Shown here: positions 15,648-23,772 of the stretch, one piece after another
Layout: each line of letters begins with the position of its first letter
How positions within the stretch are numbered: the first letter of the stretch is position 1
Position numbers and translations under genes: made by a program
Notes under the pieces: generated by a model
What the model saw: only the letters and a program-made list of their open reading frames with translations
Databases searched by the model: none
What the model was told of the DNA's origin: nothing
IMG/VR virus record: IMGVR_UViG_3300042465_000258
Span: 1 to 25,458 of that record
From: a virus
Reading direction: 5' to 3' (one strand)
Length of the DNA: 25,458 nucleotides

Positions 15648-16928
15648 TTAGAATTGAATGATTAGTTTAACGTCTTCAATTTGGTCAGCCGCTCTAGAGA
15701 TTGGCACACGATTTTCGACATAGATAATGTCGCCTGTGTATGGCTGTAAGCCTGGAGTTGTGATAACTGCAATTGTTCCTGAAGCACCAGATGTTCCACC
15801 AGAAACGCTTGCTGTGTTAGCAAATGGTAAGTGTACTGGCAATGTAGTAAACAAGTTTGGTGTTGTAAATTCAACAACAGATGCTGTGTTTGAACCACTA
15901 GTGATAGTTTCGTCTAGTGTAAACGTGCCAGATATTGAAGACAATTGATACTTGAATGATTGTCTAAAAGAAGAAGCAACCGCTCTAGTAGTTGTGCCAT
16001 ACAAATATGGATCACGAACAATACCAACTTGACGGAATTCGTTAGCTGTAGAGAATGTATTAGATTCAGTACCATCTAAACGAACGTTAATCATAATGTA
16101 CTTACCACCGAGTTCTTCAACTGCATTAGCACCATGACCACCTTTTGGTGAAATGATTGCTGTAGCGGCAGCGGCGCCAGATGCAAATGTAACAGATGCT
16201 CTTGTGTAACCTGTACCAGCCGCTGTAATTGTGACTGCTGTAACTACACCAGCAGTAATTGTTGAGTTAGCTGTAGCACCAGTTCCGTCACCAGTAATAG
16301 TAACTGCTGGAGCGGAGCCATAAGCGGAACCACCTGATGTAACTTTAACAACGTGTAGACCACCATCAACTGCGGCCGCTTGAACGTCCCACTGGTCTGT
16401 ACCATCATCACCATCTAATGTTTGAACTGGAATGTAATCATTCGTCAAGAATTTCAACGCTTTAGCAGTCGTAACTGTATACATGTATTTCCACACGTAG
16501 CTGTCTGCTGTCGTAAATGGTGATGTGCTTACGCCTGTTGGCTTTGTAGTAGAAGCCGCACCACCTGCATTCCACAAGCACTTATAAACGTTATAGTCTT
16601 CTGTCATCACATAGAAAGAATCAGACTCAATTAAATTTGTATCTGCATCGTCATAGTATGTGTATACCGTACCAGAAGTCCAATCGTATCTTGGAACTGC
16701 GTGTGTTACGTCTGCTGTAGTAATGCGCTTTGCGGCATACATATCACGCCATGGAGTATATTCAACGTTAGCTGTCGAATTTACTGGTGTTGGTGGTGCA
16801 TTATCGTCTGGAAATGCTGTGTTTTTGCCGATGAACAAATACATAATGGTATTTGCTGTTTCAGAAAATGCTTCTGCGAATTGCTGTGCATTGTGTACTC
16901 TGAATTTTGTAGTTACAATTGATGCCAT
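15648..16928 (-). CDS. 8: Baseplate wedge subunit (gp8-like)
   Basis: T4 gp8 is a dimeric wedge component that binds gp7 and gp10. This 426-residue version keeps the family landmarks: IVTTKFRVHNAQQF at the N-terminus (T4 IVTSKFRTEKMLNF), VPRYDWTSG (T4 IPRRDWG), DSYVWKYMY (T4 DGYVWEYLF), and FRQVGIVRDPYL (T4 FRQISIITNPLE). At the C-terminus are GDIIYVENR at 399-407 and EDVKLIIQF at the very end. Two extra stretches account for the greater length (T4 is 334). One is a glycine-tyrosine beta repeat at about 195-265 (GGSAYGSAPAVTI, GTGYTRASVTF). The other is a GTFTLDETITSG module at about 333-360. The start has an excellent SD (AAGGAGA) and an exact late promoter at 16978-16985. Confidence 0.93.
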   Translation of the reverse strand: MASIVTTKFRVHNAQQFAEAFSETANTIMYLFIGKNTAFPDDNAPPTPVNSTANVEYTPWRDMYAAKRITTADVTHAVPRYDWTSGTVYTYYDDADTNLIESDSFYVMTEDYNVYKCLWNAGGAASTTKPTGVSTSPFTTADSYVWKYMYTVTTAKALKFLTNDYIPVQTLDGDDGTDQWDVQAAAVDGGLHVVKVTSGGSAYGSAPAVTITGDGTGATANSTITAGVVTAVTITAAGTGYTRASVTFASGAAAATAIISPKGGHGANAVEELGGKYIMINVRLDGTESNTFSTANEFRQVGIVRDPYLYGTTTRAVASSFRQSFKYQLSSISGTFTLDETITSGSNTASVVEFTTPNLFTTLPVHLPFANTASVSGGTSGASGTIAVITTPGLQPYTGDIIYVENRVPISRAADQIEDVKLIIQF

Positions 16929-16977
16929 GTGGTTTTCTCCTTTTGAATACTGTACTTAAAGTTGTTTTTCATTTACT

Positions 16978-16985
16978 TATTTATA
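16978..16985 (-). promoter_or_regulatory. T4-type late promoter for gp8 and the fibre block
   Basis: The minus strand reads TATAAATA exactly, in the 103-base gap between the gp7-like stop and the gp8 start, 50 bases upstream of gp8. The leader carries the strong AAGGAGA SD. No hairpin terminator is evident in the same gap, so upstream transcripts may read through. Confidence 0.75.
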
Positions 16986-17031
16986 CAAAGTTTTTTGTTA
17001 TTTTGTGAATTCTACGATTGTCTACCATTAT

Positions 17032-20000
17032 TTAGGTTGAAATTTTGTATCCAATAACGCTTGAATATGCCGTAGAGGGCGCAGTAGTTGTTGTCATAAA
17101 TGTAGCATTCGCAACCGCCTCTACAGTAAACAATTCACTATTGGCTAGTAAAGTGTTACCTGAACTAAAATTAGAAATTAAGTTAGTTCCAACGCCCAAA
17201 ACTGTATTTACTGTTGATTCAAATGTTTTATTTTGAACATAAGACAGCAAGGCTGAAGAATATTCATTTAATGTTAAACTGCTATATGTTGTATTTCCAG
17301 ATGATATGGTACCGGCTATAGCATTATATATTGTGACAGAACCCGTGTCAAAATCAACTATGCTATTTGCATTCGAATTAATTTGTCTAGAATATTTAGA
17401 CCTGAATATATCTTGTGGTGCGGGAAGAGATGCTTGCCCATCAGCAAATGGAGATGGAGATGCTTTAATTGTTAAGTCATTTGTTGTATCATAGTATGTT
17501 TCAAAACCATATGATGAAACATCTCCTATAATTGTTGACGCTAAATCAGATAATAATATTTCACCATAAGTTCGATATTTAAATCCAGATGCAATGTAAC
17601 CAACAACAACATTTTGATTTGTAGACAACGAGGATAAATCAACAGGTGTTGAAGTTATAATCTTATTATATTGCTGATATGAATTTGGATAATTCTTAAT
17701 CACACCATTAAATGTGGTTTGACCAAAAGTTGTATTGCCTGATTCATACGAACTTTGAGGGGTTATAGATTCAAATGTTTGTCCAGAAACATCATCAATT
17801 ATTGCATTACCAAAACGCAATTCATACAATGAAATTAAGTTTTGTGCAGATGCAAATTTTTGCGGTAGAATTGAAGATGCCGCAACTGAAACGTCAACTA
17901 CACTTGGCGTTGGAGATACAATTACAACATATTCACCATACGTGTTCAAATCTGATAATGTAACAAAAACTGGTAACTCACGATTCATTACAGTTGACAT
18001 TGATACGCCAACATCATTAAGTGTAAGTTGAATTGGAATTTCAGGTTTAACTATTAACGATTCTGTAGTGACAATAGATTCTAAAAGTGGTATAGTTCCG
18101 CTAACCGCAAATGTTTCGTATTTAAGTTTTGATGTAATTCCTGATACCGAAATGTCAAGTGTATCCTCGACATACAAATTCATAATCGATTGATACGCAG
18201 GATTTTCTCCGTATAAATCGCTGAATCTAACATTTTGTATTGCTGAAATTGGAGTGACAGACCAATCATCACCATAAACACCAAATGGTGTCAAAGGTAA
18301 ATTGTCGTATATATTATATCCATATCCAGGCAATGTGTCTACGTGCCCAATAACAAATTTTGTTGTTGGTAATGTTGCAGATGTTGAAGTTACATTAATT
18401 TCAAATGGAGTTTGAATAACAAAAGAATTTCTTGCAACCCCTTCATTAACCTTAACAGCAACATCAGTAATTCCAGTTTCTTCATCTCCTTCAGGCACTA
18501 AATGAACAACATATTCTTGAATATTCAAGTCTGTATTGACATTAATGACATCAGATTCAACTTTAATTGTCCATCTAACACTAGAATATTCAAACTGGCC
18601 ACCAACAGTAAGATGGGTAAACATCTGAATGAGTATTCTTTGTACTTCTTCATTATTAATCAACTCGGCAGGAACACTGAGATTGTTGAGAATACTAATC
18701 TCACCAAAGTATATGAGACCAGCGGGGTGAATGATTGATTTTAATGTATCCGAATACGTTTGAAAAGTTAATCCACTCTTGATAACATAAGAATAATCTT
18801 GATAGTAGTATGAGTCTTGAATAATCTTGTAATCGACTTTACCATCATCATCTAACCAAACACCTTCTTTAATTCCAAGACCCGAAATGACTGGACTTAA
18901 TATTGCATTGCCATCACCAACAGCAGATGCCGATGCATTTGCCGCACTATAATTGATACCAAAATTTGTAATTTCAACAGCACGAATAGAACCAATACCT
19001 GTGATGTTGTTTGATGTGTCAACAGTAACGTTTGCACTCTTACCTTGAATGTTTGTTGCAATTAGATTTGCACTAGATCCAGTTGTCGTAGAAATTGAGA
19101 TTGAAGGTAGATTTGCAGAACTATATCCAGTACCAAAGTTAGTTAACTCAATACGTTTGATTGGACCTTTTACTAACCAATCTTCATTCTTAATAATGTC
19201 GTAGTAACTACCATCGGCTTTCATTTGGAAACCGTCTTCAAACAGAAGGTCGAATGTTGTTGACTCTACAACAGATGCAATTTGGCCGGCTGCATTTGCG
19301 CCAGCCCCACCAGTAAACACCAATGTGTTTCCGACACCATAATTAGAACCAGCATTATTGATTGTGATTAACTTATCGGACAACAACCCCAAGGATGCAA
19401 TTGTTGTGTCTTGTAGCGTGATAGAAGGTTTCTTAAAATAACCTTCACCTCTACTGATAATAGAAACCTGAGATACTTCACCAACAGTATATGTGTTTGC
19501 GCCAGACGTTACGCTGTATGTATTTGCTAATTCTGTAACTTTAACAATAAGTCCTGAACCGCCAGTGCCACTATTGTCAATGGTTGCGGCAGTATTTAAT
19601 TGATAGCCATGTCCAATTGTATTTACAGTTAATGCACTAATAGGAGATTCTTTAATAGAGGAGACTTTAGCTTGCGCTTCAGATCCATCACCAGAAATGG
19701 TAATAACGTCTCCATCTTCATATCCAGAACCACCATCAACAATCGTTACGCCCGATATGATACCATAAATTGTTGTGACAAGATTATCATCGTCAATGTC
19801 AACAATACTTTCGCCAGCAGTAAAAGTACCGCTGACAAGTTTAAGTGTCATCTCAGCAACTTCTCTAGAGCCAATAAAGAATTTTTTAATGTCAACTACG
19901 TTCGCAAGAAATCCTGAAGATTGTCCACGAATTGTTTTATTTAAGAATAAGAAAATATCTCTGTCATATGTTGCGCCTAGAGAATCGGTACCAGTCGCAA

Positions 20001-20631
20001 CAGCAATTGTTCTGATAATTTGAGTCTTTTCAAAATTACCATCAGATACACGTAGAACGTCAGTTCCAGGATAGTAAAAATCAATATCCTCATCGTATAA
20101 AAGTTTGAATAGAAATCTATATGACTGCTCATTACTCTTTGATTCATAAAAATCTTTGAAGTATTGTGCTACAAGTCTTTTGTCGCCATAATATGTTGAA
20201 GGTATGCTAGGATACAATTCTTCCCTGAGATAATCAACGTATTTGTCAACAGATGTTTCTAGCGTTTTATAGTTTAGAACATTTCCTGTGGCACGTCCTA
20301 CGTTATCTTTAGTGATATTGATAGTTGCGGTTGCGTTTGAAGTCTGCCCATCAACAACTTCACTATAATCAAATACAGTTCTTGTTGTTAACTTAACAAT
20401 GATAGAATTCGTTTTGACTTCTTTGACAATCGCAGTTGCGCCAGATGTTGCACCTTCAACTGTTTCTCCAACCACAAACGTTCCAGTTTTACTAGTTAAC
20501 GTTAGAGTTGTTGATTGCATCCATTCATAGTAGGCTTGCATGAACAGCAAGAATCTTTCCGTATCAACGGAAGAATTCTCACCAACAAATGAGCCTACAT
20601 TTAATGACGGCTTGAAAAATGCATCATTCAT
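17032..20631 (-). CDS. 7: Large baseplate wedge protein (gp7-like)
   Basis: The product (1199 residues; T4 gp7 is 1032) lies between gp6 and gp8, exactly where T4 has gp7, the wedge initiator that binds gp10, gp8 and gp6. Residues 24-41 (TERFLLFMQAYYEWMQST) and 130-190 (YVDYLREELYPSIPS ... RFLFKLLYDEDIDFYYPG) match my recollection of gp7-type proteins of aquatic T4-like phages. Between them sits a GETVEGATSGATA module at about 55-110. Residues about 290-600 hold at least six beta repeats of the type GxGY...(V/I)TI (GGSGYEDGDVITI, GHGYQLNTAATI, GEGYFKKPSITL, GSNYGVGNTLVF, GTGYSSANLPSI, GINYSAANAS). The last 63 residues resemble the beta module shared by the sheath and the giant protein. Assignment rests on synteny more than on clear similarity to T4 gp7. 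No frameshift is seen. Confidence 0.82.
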   Translation of the reverse strand: MNDAFFKPSLNVGSFVGENSSVDTERFLLFMQAYYEWMQSTTLTLTSKTGTFVVGETVEGATSGATAIVKEVKTNSIIVKLTTRTVFDYSEVVDGQTSNATATINITKDNVGRATGNVLNYKTLETSVDKYVDYLREELYPSIPSTYYGDKRLVAQYFKDFYESKSNEQSYRFLFKLLYDEDIDFYYPGTDVLRVSDGNFEKTQIIRTIAVATGTDSLGATYDRDIFLFLNKTIRGQSSGFLANVVDIKKFFIGSREVAEMTLKLVSGTFTAGESIVDIDDDNLVTTIYGIISGVTIVDGGSGYEDGDVITISGDGSEAQAKVSSIKESPISALTVNTIGHGYQLNTAATIDNSGTGGSGLIVKVTELANTYSVTSGANTYTVGEVSQVSIISRGEGYFKKPSITLQDTTIASLGLLSDKLITINNAGSNYGVGNTLVFTGGAGANAAGQIASVVESTTFDLLFEDGFQMKADGSYYDIIKNEDWLVKGPIKRIELTNFGTGYSSANLPSISISTTTGSSANLIATNIQGKSANVTVDTSNNITGIGSIRAVEITNFGINYSAANASASAVGDGNAILSPVISGLGIKEGVWLDDDGKVDYKIIQDSYYYQDYSYVIKSGLTFQTYSDTLKSIIHPAGLIYFGEISILNNLSVPAELINNEEVQRILIQMFTHLTVGGQFEYSSVRWTIKVESDVINVNTDLNIQEYVVHLVPEGDEETGITDVAVKVNEGVARNSFVIQTPFEINVTSTSATLPTTKFVIGHVDTLPGYGYNIYDNLPLTPFGVYGDDWSVTPISAIQNVRFSDLYGENPAYQSIMNLYVEDTLDISVSGITSKLKYETFAVSGTIPLLESIVTTESLIVKPEIPIQLTLNDVGVSMSTVMNRELPVFVTLSDLNTYGEYVVIVSPTPSVVDVSVAASSILPQKFASAQNLISLYELRFGNAIIDDVSGQTFESITPQSSYESGNTTFGQTTFNGVIKNYPNSYQQYNKIITSTPVDLSSLSTNQNVVVGYIASGFKYRTYGEILLSDLASTIIGDVSSYGFETYYDTTNDLTIKASPSPFADGQASLPAPQDIFRSKYSRQINSNANSIVDFDTGSVTIYNAIAGTISSGNTTYSSLTLNEYSSALLSYVQNKTFESTVNTVLGVGTNLISNFSSGNTLLANSELFTVEAVANATFMTTTTAPSTAYSSVIGYKIST

Positions 20632-20633
20632 TT

Positions 20634-22451
20634 TTATCTATTGACCAAGCTAATTGATTTATCGTCAAGCATTGTAACTGAAATATCATCATCTCTAATA
20701 GAAATGATTTGGCTTCTTAATGGAAGAATATCTTTATCTTGCGGTACTGCTGTAACTTTCAATGTTGTACTGCCATCGTTAAACGCAGTTGGCGCAAAGT
20801 TTGTTAAGATAATCTTACCAGTCGTGTAGTTGATTGTTCCCGCATTGATAGAAACCGCAATGTTGTCCAAACCCGAAACTCGGTAAATACGAATGACACC
20901 ATTGTTATCTTCTAAAAAGCAGTTTGAAAAACCACCGAGGGTAAATGCGTTTGATGTTAATTTATTTCCAACGCCATACGCTGAAGTTGTTGGTCTTCCA
21001 TTTGTTGCATTATCGATTGCATTTGAAAAACTAATTTCATATCGTGCGCCGACACCCAATTGAACGTCAACTTCTTTTCTCATTTGTGCTGACATGACGT
21101 TACTTAGAATTGATCTTTCAGTCGTATCAATTAATCTAGATAATTTTGAATACCTAAAATACTTTGAGAATTGATTAATTTCATCTGTGTTATATGTCTT
21201 AATTGTATTGATTACAAGTTGTTTAATTTCAGCTGGACTCATAATTGTAGAATCTGATAGGTACTTTACTGTTGCATCTATAATGATGTATGTGTACTCG
21301 GGATCAACAATTTCTGATGTTACTGTTAAAATCTTTTTAGGATTGATTACGGAATTAATTAAGTTTAATTTTTCAGTCGCAGTTAATACATCACCGACTT
21401 TAGGCTTGACTGCAATGAATACTCTACCATATGTTGGTGGATCATTGTCTTCACCACCCCAAACAACGCAAGAATCTACTGTTGCTTGCTGTAGCATTAG
21501 AGTTTTATAGTCATCGGCTGTCACGACACGATTCTGTGCTTCATATGATTTTGGAGCATTGAATTTAATTTGATTGATAGATTCTCTGTCTGCACCGCCT
21601 GCGGCTGGATCAGTCGAAACAAAAGTAATTCCTGTTACGCCAGCAATTGCGTCAGCATATGTTAACGTTTGAATGTCATTTGCCAAAGTTCCATTAGACA
21701 CAATATATTCAAGCACAACAATATTGCCAGCATCTAATGCAACGCCAAATACATCATCGCCAAATTTAATTTCATATTGTTCGTCTTCAACTTCTTCTAT
21801 GTAATACACTCTAGTTGTAGAAGCAACTTCAACTAAGCTAGTTACTTTAGAGAATGTTCTTACTGTACTGTCTACAGAAGAATTCAAAACGCTAACAGTC
21901 AAAGTTGCAGTATCAACATTTTTATTTGGAATTAAAAATCTTTGGTCTGGATCATTTAAGTTTACAGTATATCTTCTATTGATATAACGCCCCTCTTTAA
22001 GCGACATAGCCGAACTATACACACCACTCACTGGCGTGATAATTACAGAAGTGGTATTCAAGAAGTTATATGATACTCCGTCAACAGAACCCGTGAAAGA
22101 AGTGTACGCTGGAATAGTAACGTTAGTTGGAGAACCGGTGACTGTTACCGTTGCAGTTCCGCTAATAGATGCAGATGTGACTGAACGTGGCGTATAGTTT
22201 AATGACTTAGCCAAGTTGACAACTGAATTTCTTTTTTGTGCTGTTGGCAAGAATGCTTCAGCCGCTACCATGTTCAGGTAGAATGAATTGTAATATGTGT
22301 TATATGCCAACAAGTCCAATAGAACATTAAGTCCAGCCCCTTCAAAGTTATAGTCTCTGAATTGATCCTGTGCTTGCAGATAAGATTTAAAATTAGTTTT
22401 TATTCCTTGAAAATCTAACGCATCTAGTTTTAAATTATTGTCCGATGCCAT
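20634..22451 (-). CDS. 6: Baseplate wedge subunit (gp6-like, baseplate J family)
   Basis: T4 gp6 forms the inner ring that joins the baseplate wedges and transmits the conformational switch. The 605-residue product (T4 is 660) starts with the conserved LDFQGIKTNFKSYL segment, then DYNFEGAGLNVLLDLLAYNTYYNS at about 33-56 and FLPTAQKRNSVVNLAKSLNY at 67-86, hallmarks of the gp6/J family. The C-terminal half contains the KSYEAQNRVVTADDYKTLM motif (301-319) usual before the core baseplate-J fold, and a second conserved helix region at about 360-470. The start codon shares one base with the gp25 stop (TAATG), which is the usual gp25-gp6 arrangement. Two bases separate its stop from the next gene. 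Identity is secure. Confidence 0.95.
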   Translation of the reverse strand: MASDNNLKLDALDFQGIKTNFKSYLQAQDQFRDYNFEGAGLNVLLDLLAYNTYYNSFYLNMVAAEAFLPTAQKRNSVVNLAKSLNYTPRSVTSASISGTATVTVTGSPTNVTIPAYTSFTGSVDGVSYNFLNTTSVIITPVSGVYSSAMSLKEGRYINRRYTVNLNDPDQRFLIPNKNVDTATLTVSVLNSSVDSTVRTFSKVTSLVEVASTTRVYYIEEVEDEQYEIKFGDDVFGVALDAGNIVVLEYIVSNGTLANDIQTLTYADAIAGVTGITFVSTDPAAGGADRESINQIKFNAPKSYEAQNRVVTADDYKTLMLQQATVDSCVVWGGEDNDPPTYGRVFIAVKPKVGDVLTATEKLNLINSVINPKKILTVTSEIVDPEYTYIIIDATVKYLSDSTIMSPAEIKQLVINTIKTYNTDEINQFSKYFRYSKLSRLIDTTERSILSNVMSAQMRKEVDVQLGVGARYEISFSNAIDNATNGRPTTSAYGVGNKLTSNAFTLGGFSNCFLEDNNGVIRIYRVSGLDNIAVSINAGTINYTTGKIILTNFAPTAFNDGSTTLKVTAVPQDKDILPLRSQIISIRDDDISVTMLDDKSISLVNR

Positions 22452-22834
22452 TATGCTATCCTTTTGACTGTTGTCGTTATACTTGAAATTATATTCGTAT
22501 TTTTTATTCTATACTGAATTTGTAAATAAATTCCATCATCACTAAACGTTGGTAGAACTTCAATAACATCAATTCTGGATTCATAATTTGTAAGTGCGTC
22601 ATACACACTATCTTTTATACTATTTTTAGTAAAAACATCTGGATTAGCAAATAAAAAATTGTTAATTGTGCATCCGTATTCTGGATAGAATGGTTTTCTA
22701 CCTCTAGGAGTTGTAATCAGATTTATTATTGAACGCTTAATGGCTAAATCATCTACAATAGGACGTACATCACCACTCACAGGATGAGGGGTGAAATCTA
22801 ATGAAAGGTCTTTGTAAAAATTTAAAGTAGCCAT
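22451..22834 (-). CDS. 25: Baseplate wedge subunit (gp25-like)
   Basis: This is a small (127-residue; T4 gp25 is 132) inner baseplate protein that contacts the sheath and helps start its polymerisation. The family is shared with TssE of type VI secretion. Motifs: AIKRSIINLITTPRGRKPF at 31-49 and PEYGCTINNFLF at 51-62, matching T4 SIKNSLLGIITTRKGSRPF and PEFGCDLSDQLF. Next comes NYESRID at 83-89, followed by beta strands. The normally conserved Glu-Pro-Arg core reads Glu-Ser-Arg here (residues 85-87, codons GAA TCC AGA). The gene overlaps gp6 by one base. Its SD is weak (AAAAG), and a CATAAATA box lies too close upstream to leave a normal leader. Confidence 0.94.
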   Translation of the reverse strand: MATLNFYKDLSLDFTPHPVSGDVRPIVDDLAIKRSIINLITTPRGRKPFYPEYGCTINNFLFANPDVFTKNSIKDSVYDALTNYESRIDVIEVLPTFSDDGIYLQIQYRIKNTNIISSITTTVKRIA

Positions 22835-22844
22835 TTTTTTCTTT

Positions 22845-22852
22845 TATTTATG
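22845..22852 (-). promoter_or_regulatory. Weak candidate late promoter box before gp25
   Basis: The minus strand reads CATAAATA, one mismatch from the T4 late box. It lies only ten bases upstream of the gp25 start, so a transcript beginning a few bases downstream would have almost no leader and no SD. It may be fortuitous or give a near-leaderless message. Confidence 0.2.
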
Positions 22853-22856
22853 TTGT

Positions 22857-23033
22857 TTATTCTGCCGTTTTAGAGTCTTGTATTTCTTTTCTACGTTCTT
22901 TTGCGGCTTTGGTAAACTCTGCTAATGCTTTTCTTGCTCTAGTACCAGCCGCTTTGTTTCCCTTGTTTTCAAATTTATCATTCTCTGCGAGATATGATTC
23001 AAATAAATTTACTAAGTTTTCGTGATTTGTCAT
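22857..23033 (-). CDS. Small histone H1-like protein
   Basis: This 58-residue frame has an ATG at 23033 and a TAA at 22857-22859. It fills most of the 266-base gap between gp25 and gp5. An AAGGAA SD lies a few bases upstream. The sequence has an acidic N-terminal helix (ENLVNLFESYLAEND), then a central FENKGNKAAGTRARKAL motif. It ends in a Lys/Arg-rich helix (FTKAAKERRKEIQDSK). The GNKAAGTRARKA stretch is characteristic of small bacterial and phage proteins annotated as histone H1-like (Hc1 type), some of which bind DNA. Overall charge is only mildly positive (12 Lys/Arg against 10 Asp/Glu), so DNA binding here is uncertain. Its position among baseplate genes does not explain its role. Confidence 0.78.
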   Translation of the reverse strand: MTNHENLVNLFESYLAENDKFENKGNKAAGTRARKALAEFTKAAKERRKEIQDSKTAE

Positions 23034-23100
23034 TATTATTTCCTTATAAAATGTTGACTTTTGCTTGACAGTATGCTATATTACTGTGTAGACTGTGATT

Positions 23101-23772
23101 TTAGATATCTGTTATGACTGTGATTGCTGTATTAGGTACTATTGCAGTCGTTGGGCTATTCAATCTTTCTTCAATCGTTGATATTCTCAAAAGCAATGCG
23201 CTGAGTGTAGTGGTATTTGCACTATCGGAAAGAATTAAATTATTGCTTCCGTTCAGCGTTAAATTAGTATTTGAAGTAACGACACTATTATTAGAAGACT
23301 GAATCAAAAAATCACTACCATCGATAGTAATGTTATTTGACGAATCTATCGTCACATTGCTTGTATTTGCAATTCTAATTGTAGCATTGTTTACTTCCCA
23401 AAGAACATCGTTTTTATCAACGACACTCGCAAAGTTTCTAGTTAGATTAGGTGCGGCACCAAAATACTCAGACGCCGCCTCTGGGATTGCAGGAAGATAT
23501 CCTAAAATCGCAGGCTCTTGTGCAGACAACGAATCTAAAAAGAAACCAAAAACCCATTCACCTACTCTAGGTGTTCCATAAAGGTTTGGAGTATTTAGGG
23601 GGTGAATAGTTAGCGCCCATGGCAAGTCTTCAGTCGGAACTAAATTGGTCTTCTTTGCAGGATGATATCCAAAGCATCTCACTTTGCATCTACCCAGCGT
23701 CAATGGATCGTTGATATCTTCAACAATTCCAATCCACCAGATAAATCCATCGTGACCTAAAAAATTTCTCAT
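23101..23772 (-). CDS. 5: Baseplate hub spike protein with gp5 OB-fold, no lysozyme domain
   Basis: T4 gp5 forms the central membrane-piercing spike. The N-terminal domain is clear: FIWWIGIVEDINDPLTLGR at 10-28, then VRCFGYHP and the PTEDLPWA stretch at about 46-53. These match T4 WFVGVVEDRMDPLKLGR and PTEKLPW, the OB-fold that binds gp27. At 223 residues it is far shorter than T4 gp5 (575) and contains no T4-lysozyme-like segment after the OB-fold. Residues about 120-185 are short Asn/Ser/Thr/Ile repeats (ATIRIANTSNVTIDSSNNITIDG), consistent with a brief triple-stranded beta-helix. A short helix follows (TLSALLLRISTIEERL). The start overlaps the kinase stop as ATGA. Fold assignment is strong; use as spike is inferred. 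Confidence 0.9.
   Translation of the reverse strand: MRNFLGHDGFIWWIGIVEDINDPLTLGRCKVRCFGYHPAKKTNLVPTEDLPWALTIHPLNTPNLYGTPRVGEWVFGFFLDSLSAQEPAILGYLPAIPEAASEYFGAAPNLTRNFASVVDKNDVLWEVNNATIRIANTSNVTIDSSNNITIDGSDFLIQSSNNSVVTSNTNLTLNGSNNLILSDSANTTTLSALLLRISTIEERLNSPTTAIVPNTAITVITDI

Noticed and set aside
8075-15948. Several 60-120 residue plus-strand frames opposite the fibre, giant protein and gp8 genes
   Set aside because: All are antisense to well-supported genes, overlap them completely, and show no recognisable motif or ribosome binding site.
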